Below, piece after piece: positions 20,622 through 32,010 of a stretch of DNA of 64,000 nt. Numbering within the stretch: position 1 is the stretch's first letter; each line of letters opens with the position of its first letter. Source of the DNA: Sipunculus nudus (Eukaryota > Annelida > Sipuncula > Golfingiida > Sipunculidae). The stretch covers positions 18,970,001 to 19,034,000 of the forward strand of contig CM049308.1 of assembly GCA_026874595.1 (NCBI GenBank), read 5' to 3'. A program made the position numbers and the translations under genes. Under the pieces are notes generated by a model that made no database searches, had not been told where the DNA came from, and was given only the letters and a program-made list of their open reading frames with translations.

Positions 20622-21370
20622 AGTTATGAAGGCTTCTTCCCTTCTAAGCTCCCGAGGGAGCGGAAAGTCATGGCATACATTGCTCTGATGATATCGCTGC
20701 CATTTTCTGGCTATTGGTAATTTTTTGCATACGGCATTAAGATCACTGCACTGAGATGAATAACGTGCACAATGCAGCTGAAAGGCAAGGTCTCTTCAAA
20801 AATCGCTCTATGGACAATATATATTGTGAGATGCAAAATAACATGGGATGGAAGTATATCTTCATTGACGAATTGTATGAAATGTTTGGCCAATCACTAC
20901 ATGTTTTTGTAATTAGCGACTGATCAGCTGACGCTAAGCACCCGGTAGGAAGAGATAATCCACTGGGGAAAATTGCGAATTGAAGAGTAAAAGCGTCTTT
21001 CTTGGCCTAGCTCGCTATATTAAGACGCTGATGCTGACGCAACCCCTCCCCCCCCCCCCCCCGTACCCCTACCCTAACCATGGAATATTTATCCCCAGGA
21101 ACATGCCCTAAGGTAGCACAGGAGTATACAAAGTGTTTATATAAAAATATACAGAAATCTAATTGAATAATTGACTGTCTGTATTTGCATGTATCTGAAC
21201 TTCTTCAGTGTCAATCCCGTTGACTCCGGTCAAAAGGTCCTACGTACTATTTAGGTAGTGACCTTGACCGGGATAGCTTTGTACATACATGCATGTGGAT
21301 ATTAATATAGCAATATCAATTTGTTGTTCACTCTGTGACGTTATGCCATAGCGCAGCGTCTGCCGTCAAC
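20622..21370. other. 3' flank of the GPCR gene; no gene
   Basis: No coding frame of note. A 15-base C run lies at 21048-21062. I found no clear AATAAA close behind the GPCR stop codon. Confidence 0.45.
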
Positions 21371-22470
21371 CGTGCACCGACCCTTACCAAATATCTCAAT
21401 GGTTTGCAGCTGACATCATGAAACTTTGCAGACTTGTTGATAATTTTATGAATTGCATTTGATTTACTTTCTGCGGACTGAACTGATCTTTTTCTTTTTT
21501 TTTAGATACACCATAAACTATTAATATTTTGGCTTTCATGTCATTATCAACAATTCCTTAGAGAAAGGGGAATGAACTGAGTATGAATTCAGTCAAATCA
21601 TTTACAAAAGGGCGTCTTTACTTAACTTAAAATTATGTTGATCGGGAAATGTCTGTTACCAAATATCTAAGGAAGGTTTGCAGCCTTCAGCACTAAATTT
21701 CACAGGAATATTGATCATGTAACTGCGATCTGATTTTGAGCTACAGGTGGTGCCATCTAGTTTGACCTACTTTCTGCGTTCAAAATAATCTTTTTTTTCG
21801 CTTTTTCAAAGATAAGTCATAAATTTATAGTATAGTTTAGCTTTCATATCATAGTGAACAATTTCTTAGGGAAAGGGAAATAAAATGCTTATATATTCAG
21901 TTAAATCTTTTTCAAGATGGCGTCTTTTCGGAACTTCAAGTTCAGTCGATTGCCAGGTTTAGCTTTCATATCATAGTGAACAATTTCTTAGGGAAAGGGA
22001 AATAAAATGCTTATATATTCAGTTAAATCTTTTTCAAGATGGCGTCTTTTCGGAACTTCAAGTTCAGTCGATTGCCAGGTTTAACCATTTGATGTCTTTG
22101 CATACATGATGTAACGAATACGGCTGCAGTCGCCAGCACTATTTTCACAGGAATATTGATTATGTTACTACTGTGTGATTTTGAGCTGTAGGTGGCGCTA
22201 CCTGTGTTACAATATGTTGTGCCAAGTTATCGTGTCACTTTTTTTTTCATGGAAAAGTTAGAAAAAAATTACTCTCCTGCTTTGAAATCATCATTCGAAT
22301 AAAGACTTCCGAACTTAAGCATTTTAAAATAATGTCTTTGTATATATTATCAATTAATTTGACTGCATAAATTATGTAATGACGTCACCATATCGCAGGA
22401 ATCACTGCATCTATTGATTATGTGACTGGTGAGCAGATGTGAGCCATATGTGGTGGTACCCAAGGTTGAC
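21371..22470 (+). repeat. Tandem units of about 300 bp with a GGTGGCGCTACC core
   Basis: Recurring words are GACCTACTTTCTGCG / GATTTACTTTCTGCG (21,46x and 21,76x), TTTCATATCATAGTGAACAATT, GAATATTGATCATGT and a GAGCTACAGGTGGTGCCATCT / GAGCTGTAGGTGGCGCTACCT core (21,745 and 22,190). It is non-coding. Confidence 0.6.
21835..22078 (+). repeat. Perfect 122-bp tandem duplication
   Basis: 21835-21956 and 21957-22078 appear identical base for base (TTTAGCTTTCATATCATAG... to ...GTCGATTGCCAGG). The event is recent and lies inside the older tandem array. Confidence 0.85.
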
Positions 22471-23320
22471 TACCCGCTAAAATGGTATATTTCACTTTCA
22501 CTGTTATTTTTCATGATCACTTATTATCATGCACTTTATGGCACAGAGTGAACATTAGACCCCTGGGTTTCTTGTTAAAATATATGTTATTGTTATAATA
22601 TATATGTAAAGGGTGTTCTCGGCAAAAGCCCAGGTCACCCGGCGTGAGCGATAGCAAGGCGGCGATATATATATAAAAGTCGGTTTATTCAGTAATATAT
22701 ATATACATATCCATGGAGTTCTGCAATCCGGAGTCCCTGCCAAGCACAAAACAAACACTGTGATACCTAACATATGATAAATATGATATATGGTGTATAC
22801 AATTCATTTAACGTGCACATTACACATTAATTATACTGAAGTAGTGAACATATTACCCGGTAACGTATACATGAGAAAACACATGAAGATACCATTGCGT
22901 ATTACATGCAATAAATACAAATAGTCATGCGTGTACAACAAATATAAATTACCCAGTAGCGTTACAAATCGAATATGGAATATTAACGCTCTACACGATA
23001 TACTGATACTTAAAACTGAAAGTACCGAATTGGTTAAATGTTAGGGTTTAAGAGTTCATTAAAAACAGTTCTTATACCTGCCAAGCACAAAATTAACACT
23101 GATCAGTTCTCGGTGTCATGAGACTGAGGTTTGGCAGGGTGCGGGTCGGTCGGTGTGTTTGTCAGAATGAAAACAATACAAAACAATAGAAAACCGTTCT
23201 CGACTGGAAATCAGTATGAGACAATGCAGCCAAGGCAATTCATAACTGCAAGGCAGCAAGGCTATTCATAACCTGATATTTTATACGACAATGTTATGAA
23301 AGTGGTATTTTCGGAACCGT
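22471..23320. other. No gene seen
   Basis: AT-rich with short TA runs. A GCAAGGCGGCG segment near 22650 stands out by composition only. Confidence 0.45.
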
Positions 23321-23321
23321 T

Positions 23322-23375
<54 letters not shown>
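23321..23375. repeat. (CA)n(TA)n microsatellite
   Basis: About 10 CA units followed by about 16 TA units. Confidence 0.95.
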
Positions 23376-23376
<1 letters not shown>

Positions 23377-24510
23377 GTGATTGGCATCATATTCGCGGGG
23401 TTAACATTTTGCGGTATCCAATTTTCAGTGTGCAATATTAAAACCCTAACCAAAAGAAAACTATTATTATATGATAAAATTATATCGAAAAACATGTGCG
23501 CAAAATCTTATTGATAATAACAACGACCCAAGAGAACATTGGACAAGCTGAAACTATTGTTGATCAATGGCAGATAATTTGAAAGATCTGAAATAGTTTA
23601 TAATAGCAATCTTGGAACACACAAGAACTATTATTATTTAATTGAATATTAATCTTTTACCTACTGACATTCCTTCCACGATGGGACCTCTCATTCACGA
23701 AGATTTTATTTTCGCGATTATTCTCCTGTCACCAATATCGCGAAATTGAAACCCTCGCGAACAAAGGGCAACCACAGTATATATGTCAGTTTATAAAGTA
23801 TGTTTTCAAGTTATTTCTGACAAAGTACATTTGCATTCAGATTGTAAACGACCTCTTTCATAACACGCTGACGACAAAAGTTAATGTCGCAAGGCCTAGT
23901 TTATTACTGCATAACGACAACGTGTGTATTACCTGCATGGGCCACCAAGGACATATATAAATATATATCTGTCACGTTTTGGGCTGTCTATATTTACGGC
24001 GATCAATCATCGCAAAAAAAACACCAACTTGTCAACAGCTACACTAAGCCAAACTATCTATTATCGTAAGTAACCGCTTAAATTACATTGCGAGAGAGGA
24101 ATCCATTACGCGCCAAATACCGCCCATAGATCGAAAAGATTTATTGCACTACAAAAAATAGAAAATAACATTAATTTGCAGCCGATATTGCCTATCTGCA
24201 TCAACCGAAGTCACAGTATGTAATCATTCACACAAGGAAACCTAGTTATTCACCAGCAAGATTCAAGACTGACTCAGGAACATTTTACTTTTAAAAGTTG
24301 TATAATTACCGTCATGAATCGAACTGATATGCATAATTAATGGTGTTGTTGACGCGTACCGTACAAACATGGACCTTTGAACTCATGTGTCACCGAACGA
24401 GAATTCAGAAAATATGTTTGAAATTAAACTTCCCTGTAAACCTGAATACTTTTAACCAATATATACTTTATGGTGTGTATTCTAGGGAGGCTTCATATTT
24501 TGCAATGATG
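23376..24510. other. No gene; one TCGCGA-rich repeat end
   Basis: 23690-23780 contains TTTTATTTTCGCGATTATT, GAAACCCTCGCGAACAAAGG and GCAACCACAGTAT. A mirrored version lies at 43,243-43,345 (ATACTGTGGTTGCC). These are likely ends of one small inverted-repeat element family. The rest shows nothing. Confidence 0.5.
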
Positions 24511-24518
24511 TATGACTC

Positions 24519-24990
24519 GAGTCCGGTCTTGGACTCTATTCCATTTTTTTAGGGGGCTCGGACTTGGACTAAAAGGTCCTGGACTCAGACTTGTACTCGG
24601 ACCTGGAGGTTAATACTCGAGAGATCAGGCCAAGTCCATCTCCAGTCCCGTCGGGACTGTCACATACTATAAAGACCTATGTATATACATGCTCGAACTA
24701 CCATCACAATATTGATCTACAAAAAGAATACATTTACCAAATTTTACTTTCGTCTGCGTCTGAAGCTAAATGTTAGTTAAAATCTTTATGGTAAAAGTAT
24801 GTGTAACTTACATAAAAATACTCATGATAATCTCAGATATTTGAAAATATCCATTAACAAATTCTTAAAAAAAGGAGATTGTATTAGACTCGGACTTGGA
24901 CACGGGTTTCTTAGTGATTCGGGCTCGAAACAGGTTGACATGGACTCGACTTTCTTGAGGTCGGACTCAGATGTTGTGGACTCGACTACA
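24519..24990 (+). repeat. GACTCGG-type dispersed element, copy 1
   Basis: Two clusters of degenerate GACTCGGACTTG units (24519-24665 and 24885-24990) are separated by AT-rich sequence. Between them is a TCAGGCCAAGTCCATCTC...GACTGTCACATACT segment that recurs at 42,838-42,890 and 57,637-57,685. The short frames here are repeat-derived and not genes. Confidence 0.7.
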
Positions 24991-25499
24991 TTACTGGTAT
25001 TTTGTGCAAGTGGGTTTTTAATGTATATTTTATCAAAGAAGATGCAATGCTTAAACTAAACATCGGTTTTAATTTTGTTCTCCTATACGAGAGTTACGGG
25101 ATATGTATATAAACACGTATACGTGTACTTGCGTGTATATATAGGCCTAATGTATTTTATTGGACAAAACTCAAGGCATGTTTACCAACACTGCATATTT
25201 GATTTATATGTTTGAAGATTAAGAATTTAGAAATAAAGGAATTTCTATATGAACCCTTCCCTGTCCTGATTTGGGAGAGCTCGTGACATGTATTAAAGTG
25301 AATATAACGTAACCTGGATTATATAAGCGAATGGGAAAACACATATTAAAACTTTTTTATTTGTTTCATATCAAATGTATTTATAAATGCTCGTTTTAAC
25401 TTGCACATTATGCAATCCTTGCAATTGTATGCATTTCATAGCACTGATCAATCGTGACACTTGCTAATTTATTCAAATGCTGCTGTGATAAAATCTCTC
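24991..25499. other. No gene seen
   Basis: AT-rich, with no coding or repeat signal that I can name. Confidence 0.5.
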
Positions 25500-25585
25500 C
25501 AGAGAGAGAGAGAGAGAGAGAGAGAGACTGAAAACAGAAAGAGAAAAAGACAGAGTGGAGACAGAAGACATAGGGACAGACAGAA

Positions 25586-25633
<48 letters not shown>

Positions 25634-25740
25634 TATATATATATAGATATAGAGAGAGAGAGAGAAATAGAGATAGAGAGAGAGAGAGAGGGGGGGGGAG
25701 AGAGAGAGAGAGAGCGGGGGAGAGACAGACAGACAAACAG
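25500..25740. repeat. Compound (GA)n(TA)n(GA)n microsatellite
   Basis: GA runs at 25501-25527, 25650-25720 and TA runs at 25588-25645, with a nine-base G run (25691-25699). The open frames in several phases are artefacts of dinucleotide repetition. Confidence 0.95.
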
Positions 25741-26220
25741 ACATAGACCATAATTTTTCACTTTCACACCTACAAACATAGAAACAGCTAGATACATTCA
25801 AAATGATTGAATTTTCCTTTACGCAAACTCATTTGAAAGAGTGTTTGAGAATATGTTTAAACAAAAATGTCCTGAGTAACTGGGCTATATATAGAACGTG
25901 TGGTTTGCACGCACACATGAAAAATAGAATAGGTAACCGGAAACCATTAAACTGACACGCCTAACGCGGTGTGTGATCGCTCAATAATCGCTTTCTATAA
26001 AAGTGTCTCCAGTGATCTTAATACATGTTTACTTTATTCCATTCTCATGGGAAAACCAACATATAGACATGTGAAATTTACATCATGTTATATCTATATA
26101 CAGATTCGCAAGGTAGTCAGTTATATAAGTTCTATCCTTTGTACTCATTGACATATGGCATTATTTTCCAATCAGCAGACCAGTTATAAAAAACAAGCTG
26201 CTATGAAAAAATGAGGCATG
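25741..26220. other. No gene seen
   Basis: Only short frames without motifs. Confidence 0.5.
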
Positions 26221-26440
26221 GGCCCAGTTATTTATAGAAAACCAAACACCTGACAATTTTTTACTTAAATTAATATTATACAAAAATAAATTGATATCTG
26301 TGAAATGTTTTCAGTATACTTTTGAAATGATGCATTGGCCAAACTTATTTAAGAAAACCAAACACCTGGCAATTTATTACTGAAATAAATATTATATAAA
26401 AATAAATTGATATCCGAGAAATGTTTTCAGTACTTTTCAC
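26221..26440. repeat. Tandem duplication of about 118 bp
   Basis: GAAAACCAAACACCTGACAATTTTTTACT...GAAATGTTTTCAGTA occurs twice (about 26,237-26,335 and 26,355-26,433) with minor differences. Confidence 0.75.
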
Positions 26441-27020
26441 TTTACTTAAATCCCATTGATTATCATAGGTCACATGCTCAAATGAATGCATGAGAGACGT
26501 CATCGCACACAACCATAAGATTTGCATACAGGTTGTAAGACATACACTTTTTAGTTCTTATCATGATATAATTTTCCAATTTATAATAGACCATTTTTTA
26601 ACTTAATTCGTTCAGTTTTGTGTAAAATTTATTAATAATATCCCGTCATAATGAATAATATTCAAATTTCAAAAGACGCCTCTAAGTGAACCAAACTATA
26701 TAAACTGTTGGCAACAAATTAGAACCGAAACTTACGATTCTTTAATCTCATATATTCTTGAATATTAATATGCTTCTATAATGAGAACATGGAAAGTAAA
26801 ATAATAGTAATGCACCCACTGGCCTTGTGCGTGAACCCATGCCCTGGAATTTTCGGATTCAAGGTCTATCACGTGACAATTAAAAAAAAAAACAACAAAT
26901 GCACCCAGTGACCTTTTTGCGTGAACACCTTGCCTAGAGACACCAGTGTCTTTGTCGCTAAAGTAACTATATAGGTGTCATTTTGGAAGGAAATGAGATA
27001 ATTAAAAAAAGATGAATATA
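26441..27020. other. No gene seen
   Basis: A short diverged repeat (ATGCACCCACTGGCC and ATGCACCCAGTGACC, 26,812 and 26,898) is the only structure noticed. Confidence 0.45.
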
Positions 27021-27021
27021 C

Positions 27022-27375
27022 AGTACCGGTGTTTATCGTATCTGTTACAATTACTAATTACATAGCAAAGCTATCTATTTGATGTTATCTTTTGGCTAGG
27101 TATTTCCACGTACTTATTGTTTTCTTATCTTTACGGGCATCAGTTTGTAACATTCGTGTGCAGGACGACCCGCCTTCATACAGTTTCCGTTTTGGATTTA
27201 CAATACCTGTGTTTATCTATCTTTTACAATTACTAATTACATAGCAAAGCTATCTAGTTGATGTATCTTTTGGCTAGGTATTTACACGTACTTTCTGTTT
27301 TCTTATCTTTACGGGCATCAGTTTGTAACATTCATATGCTGGTCGACCCGCCTTCATATAGTTTCCATTCTGATT
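27022..27375. repeat. Tandem duplication of about 176 bp
   Basis: ACAATTACTAATTACATAGCAAAGCTATCT...TTTACGGGCATCAGTTTGTAACATTC...GACCCGCCTTCATA occurs at 27,047-27,182 and again at 27,226-27,358. Confidence 0.8.
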
Positions 27376-28370
27376 TGCCATTCAATGTATACCTAGAAGT
27401 AATTACTTGGTATCACATCATCAAACTGAGAAATAAGGGATTTCATTCAGGATGCTTTAAATTTCTTCTCCTTGCGTTAATCCCCCCCCCCCCCCCCCCT
27501 TCTCTTTTTTGTGTGCCCGCGTGTGTACATAAGTCGTCTTGTGTGTATATTCATGTGTCTTCCTGCCTGCGCTGTGTTTATGTAGAGGCTCGTATGGGTA
27601 CGCCTGAGTAAGTGTTTAAAATCTGGCATGGTTAGAGGTTTTTTTACATGTTTCTAGGGCCTATATATCATGATATAAGGTTCACAAATTGCCGTTATAC
27701 AGCAAATTCAAGATGAACTCCTGAAATTTTATTTTCGTCAAACAGAGAAGTGATTGTGTATCTCGTTTTTTAAATAAATAACAGCTGATAAAAGTGGTCA
27801 CAGATGCCACCACATCTCATCATAAAAAGATATAATTTGTTCAGTTCTCAACAGTTAACACGAATAAAACGACTAAAACATGCGAAACTTTTTTATAGTA
27901 ATTAGTATAGGACCCATGTGCTATTATCAGTATGTATATAAGATATATATTATATAATGCATAATATTATCTGCCCGGCATTTTACACAACCCTGCAATC
28001 TTGAAGCTCCAAAGTGAGTTGACCTTGCTCTGACAAGGCTATGGGTCAATTCTTACCTGTAGACTAACGAATGAATGGATGGTGCTAGTTCAAGGTGCCC
28101 TACGCGACTTTCAACCAGATACGGGAGTGTTTACCATAATACTCTACCAAAAAAAAAAGAAATATTTAGGGGACATAAAGATAAATTTCTAAATGTTCCA
28201 CATTTGTTCATGTCACAACACTTTCACCGCAGTTATATATAAATATATATTAATATTAAACGGATATGTTTACAGGTGTACATATATTCTACCGGTTTAT
28301 AGATGAATGGCACATTTGTGTCATGGAGTTACCGGTCTGATTTTAAAACTGATTTAGATGTATTAAAGGC
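27376..28370. other. No gene; poly-C tract
   Basis: An 18-base C run lies at 27482-27499. The frame covering it (27258-27611) has no recognisable domain. Confidence 0.5.
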
Positions 28371-28890
28371 TGCCAGCAGCCAATTCTCAAAGAATTCCTT
28401 GACTTTTCCTTGAATATTCCCTGGCTTTCAGTTGGGTTTTCAAATTCAGATCACAAAGTTTGAATGTGATCTCAAAACCTCATTAAACTGCCCATCCAAC
28501 GCATATCCTCGTTGGAAAAACGTATGAAACACAAAAATCATACATCAGATCATGTTTGTTTTTGTATATTGATGTTCAGAAACAGAATTGGTCCATCATT
28601 AAATGTTGGTGTTATATGTTGTGTATCCATACTCCGCATCATCAGCCTTAAAATTTTATACAAAACTTAAAGGAAACAAGATAAAATCTGCAAAAACAAC
28701 ACAACTTAATCAGAAGTGCAAAACTTTTTCAACATGATAACTAACTGCGATCGCCAGAGCCATTAAAAATTCCCTGACTTTTCCCTGACTTCCCAAAATA
28801 TCAAGGTATCAAGGTAATCCCTGACTTTTTATGAAATTCCCTGACTTTGAACAAAAAAAAAATATCCCTGACCGCGAGCAACCCTGGTAT
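28371..28890. mobile_element. Repeat with TCCCTGACTTT words, probable MITE
   Basis: The right part repeats ATTCCCTGACTTT several times and ends ATCCCTGACCGCGAGCAACCCTGG. The left part has TTCCTTGACTTTTCCTTGA and TTCCCTGGCTTTCAG. The GCAACCCTGG end looks like a transposon terminus. Boundaries are approximate and no protein is encoded. Confidence 0.4.
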
Positions 28891-29108
28891 TTCATGGTGA
28901 TGTTGTTTTTAGTATGGTTATGATTTATTTTATAATTAAGCTAACAGATCTTAGAAACATCTGTTAAATATTTGAGTCTAGACCGGTCACTCCAAGACCA
29001 GGACCGAGACCATGGGATTAGAGACCGAGACCAGAAGATCCGAAATCTAGACTGCTAACCATATGTTATCATTGTAATTAAAGCTGTGATTCACACATAG
29101 GGGGCCTA

Positions 29109-29300
29109 CCTGCCAACATTTTGACAGTTCCAGCATATGCATAGGCATGAGAGACTGGCTTGAACTCCATTTGAAAATGTCGCGAAAGTGGCGCCTCGTG
29201 TTTCTTATTTGAGAACTTATTAGGCAGTTTCTCCTCATGCAGTCTCGAGATGGCACCACCTTCCGGGGCAAACATTCGGAACACCTCGGTCGAATCCGTT
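29109..29300 (-). other. Possible exon of unknown protein
   Basis: A minus-strand frame reads VFRMFAPEGGAISRLHEEKL, then FQMEFKPVSHAYAYAGTVKM and LAG. A GTAGGC donor-like site follows (about 29,104-29,109), and a CTAG acceptor-like site precedes it. The residue mix is protein-like and unlike the surrounding AT-rich DNA. I recognise no family. It may be a transposon-borne or orphan exon. Confidence 0.3.
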
Positions 29301-30100
29301 GGCTTCTAGCCTCAGATGTATCTATGGCCCAATGATACACCATCAATATGATGTAATTCGCCGGAAATCCACCGGGTTGTCATTTCTACTGACTCCTCCT
29401 AGAAAAGGTCACAGTTTCCACAAAGAATACATTGATTTGCCATAATATTGTGCATTATATTGGCTTGATATGTTGCTAAACATGAACTATGGCCAGCTTC
29501 CTGGCATGAACTGTATCCTTGTGTGGTCAAAATCAGTATACCTGGAATTTTTATAAATTCTGATAAAAGCACACTTCTCACAGAATCGGATGTCACAATT
29601 ATCTCTGCATGAAAAAAATCATTATTTTTTCATGATTAAAAATCTAAAATCCTATATTATCAAAAAAAAAGAAACCAACATATTAATGACCCTTCTATTA
29701 GTTTGAGGGTGACACCCTTCAGCCCGCCCCTGTCATATTACATTGGTCACGCAGACCGAGCTCAAACTTGCCAAGGGCTCCAATTGTCGTTCACACCTAT
29801 CCAGGGATCCGAAACCCACTCGGAGACATTGGGTCCATAATGTTTTCCCATCTGTCGGCTGCTACTGATACTAGTGTCACCTTTCTAACAAAATATCAAT
29901 GAACCCTCCAAAATCCCCGTTGGTTCCGAGGTTGGGGAAAAATTGGTCTTGAGAATGATATACATTGCAGTTTCACAAATTGAACGGGCAAGAGAATTAT
30001 ATTATGTGCAGATACTTGTTATATTGAAATAAGTCATTTTCTGCAAGGATATGTGTCTTTTTCGTCGATTATTTTGCGTCTCAAGGGTACATTTATCATT
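29301..30100. other. No gene seen
   Basis: Non-coding AT-rich sequence with an A-rich stretch at 29,620-29,675. Confidence 0.45.
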
Positions 30101-30445
30101 CCGTCAAATATCTATTAGAGTTGGTATAATAATGAAAGAAATTCCTTGGTTCGACAGCCCATTAGTCCGACAATCCATTGATCCTACAATTCATAGGTCT
30201 GACAGACCTTGGCTGTCTGAGAACAGTCGGACCATAGGCCTTAGAACTTTAAAAGTAATCAGGTGATCCGTCCGTTCGTGCGTCCGTCGCGCCATTTCTT
30301 GTATTATTTCAAGACTTTGAGATACTGCTATGAAATTCTGTGGTCGGACCTTTGGAGTGCCGGATTAACAGGATGCCGGATTATAGGCCCTATATTGGAT
30401 AGTCACAATCATTTGGATCCTCACTTCAATCTGACGGCCGATAGT
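30101..30445. repeat. Short-period GTCCGAC/GTCGGAC repeat region
   Basis: Degenerate words such as ATTAGTCCGACAATCCATTG, ATAGGTCTGACAGACC, CAGTCGGACC and GCCGGATTATAGGCCC recur in both orientations. A CCGTCCGTTCGTGCGTCCGTC run lies at 30,268-30,288. The two frames here follow from this composition. Confidence 0.45.
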
Positions 30446-31670
30446 TAAATTACTTTCACTTCATTTATATTTCATTGTGACCTATTAATATGGAATGTCT
30501 AAGCCGACGGGATATACCGCAACTGAACTTTCTCCATTCGTTGTGATAGACAATACACTGAATGTGCGCAAAAGTAACCACTGAGATGACACTAGCGACA
30601 TCTGTCATGAACGATAAAAACTAACAGTTGGGGTGAGTTGCAGTGAAGAGGAACACCACAAGGAAATGACTGTCGTTAATCCTGCCCGTGGGGGGGGGGG
30701 GGGGGGGGGGAGCAAAGAAGGTAAGTATTCCCAGGCCGTATAGTCCTTACCCTGCATCGGCTTGCTGGCCGTTCGTGGGTACTGGCCGTTTCTACCCTTT
30801 CTCAAAATAAACAACTGTCAGTGTGTGAAACTAGCATGTGCTCCAAGAATGTGCGTGTATGTTTATACATGTTTGTATTTTCGTAAATATTGCCATTCAG
30901 GACGAAACGATAAATGTTCCAAGTAGATCTACATGGAAACGACCTAGTAACACGTTGATCTTCACGGAAACGATAATACAGACATTTACAAATAAATTTA
31001 AAGAAGATACCTGGTGTGCATGTACCACATTTAAGTTTTTCTCACTGACACAAGGCATCGCTCTGCTGCTGACCAGTCGGTAATTTTGTAATTTAGGATG
31101 CGTCTATTTGCATAGCCCTGGCCATGAACGACAACCCAGCTATTATAACATAAGACTATACAATGCGTGATATTTTGGAAAGGTAAAGCTCTAAACAGCA
31201 CGAGTCTCAATTTATTATTTTCCTTCTTCTTCTAGTTCAATAATTGAAAGTTGGTCCACAGCGCTCATATTCAAGCGTTCTGCAGCACCATCATGCGTTA
31301 TTGTTAGAACCTAAGGTCTCGAGCGCAGTTGCCTAGCCAGTGCTGCCATCTACTGTTACCTTAAAGAAGCCAAAGTAGTATCATGCAGAATCTTCGGATG
31401 AACCCATATTCTTATGGCAAAGCAAACAAAAGGCCATTCCTTCCGGATTATAAAAATTTGATCAGGCACATATAATAGAATAAATTATTCTATTGCACGA
31501 AATCAATTTCATTTACAACTTTTCAGCAGCAATTTTACTTTTGGCTTCGAAAATTCAATGACGCGATTTACACACACTCTATCCTAAATTTTCACAACAT
31601 GAGATGCATAATTGAAAAAAATATTGTAGAAATGTGAAGTAACTCTAATCTGAATGACATATAAATCGCT
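30446..31670. other. No gene; poly-G tract
   Basis: A 21-base G run lies at 30690-30710. The remainder has only short frames without motifs. Confidence 0.5.
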
Positions 31671-31675
31671 TTGCA

Positions 31676-32010
31676 ACCGGCTTCTGTGGCTCAGGGGTAC
31701 AGCACTGGATTAAATGCCGAGAGACTGTGAGCTCGAATCTCAGCCGAGGCGGTGAGATATTTCACGGTCGGCCACCACACAGGCTAAATGGGAAGGCCGT
31801 GCCCAACGGTCGTGTTTCACTCACAAACGAGTGCGTATATCGGCGGTTCCTCAGTTGTATGGCCCAGCAACTGGGACTATTACGCACTCAAAAGGTGCAA
31901 AAGTCACCGGACCTGTTTGACGCCTGGATTTAACACGGGAGGAAGCGTGTGATACTGCCCTGTCACGCAGTCCGAAACCGGAACGGAATTCTGCAGATGT
32001 ACACATTCTT
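31676..32010 (+). mobile_element. tRNA-derived SINE, family 2, full-length-like copy
   Basis: The A-box-like TGGCTCAGGGGTA (31687-31699) and the B-box-like GAGCTCGAATCTC (31729-31741) are properly spaced. They are followed by a non-tRNA body (GGTGAGATATTTCACGGTCGG, GGAAGGCCGTGCCCAACGG) that recurs at 40,940-41,045. The frame at 31727-31933 is inside the SINE and is not a gene. Confidence 0.75.

Noticed and set aside
25408-25801. Several overlapping frames rich in Ser-Leu and Tyr-Ile repeats
   Set aside because: They arise from GA and TA dinucleotide microsatellites and are open in all frames.
30263-30448. Short frame in the GTCCGTC region
   Set aside because: Repeat composition only; no homology recognised.
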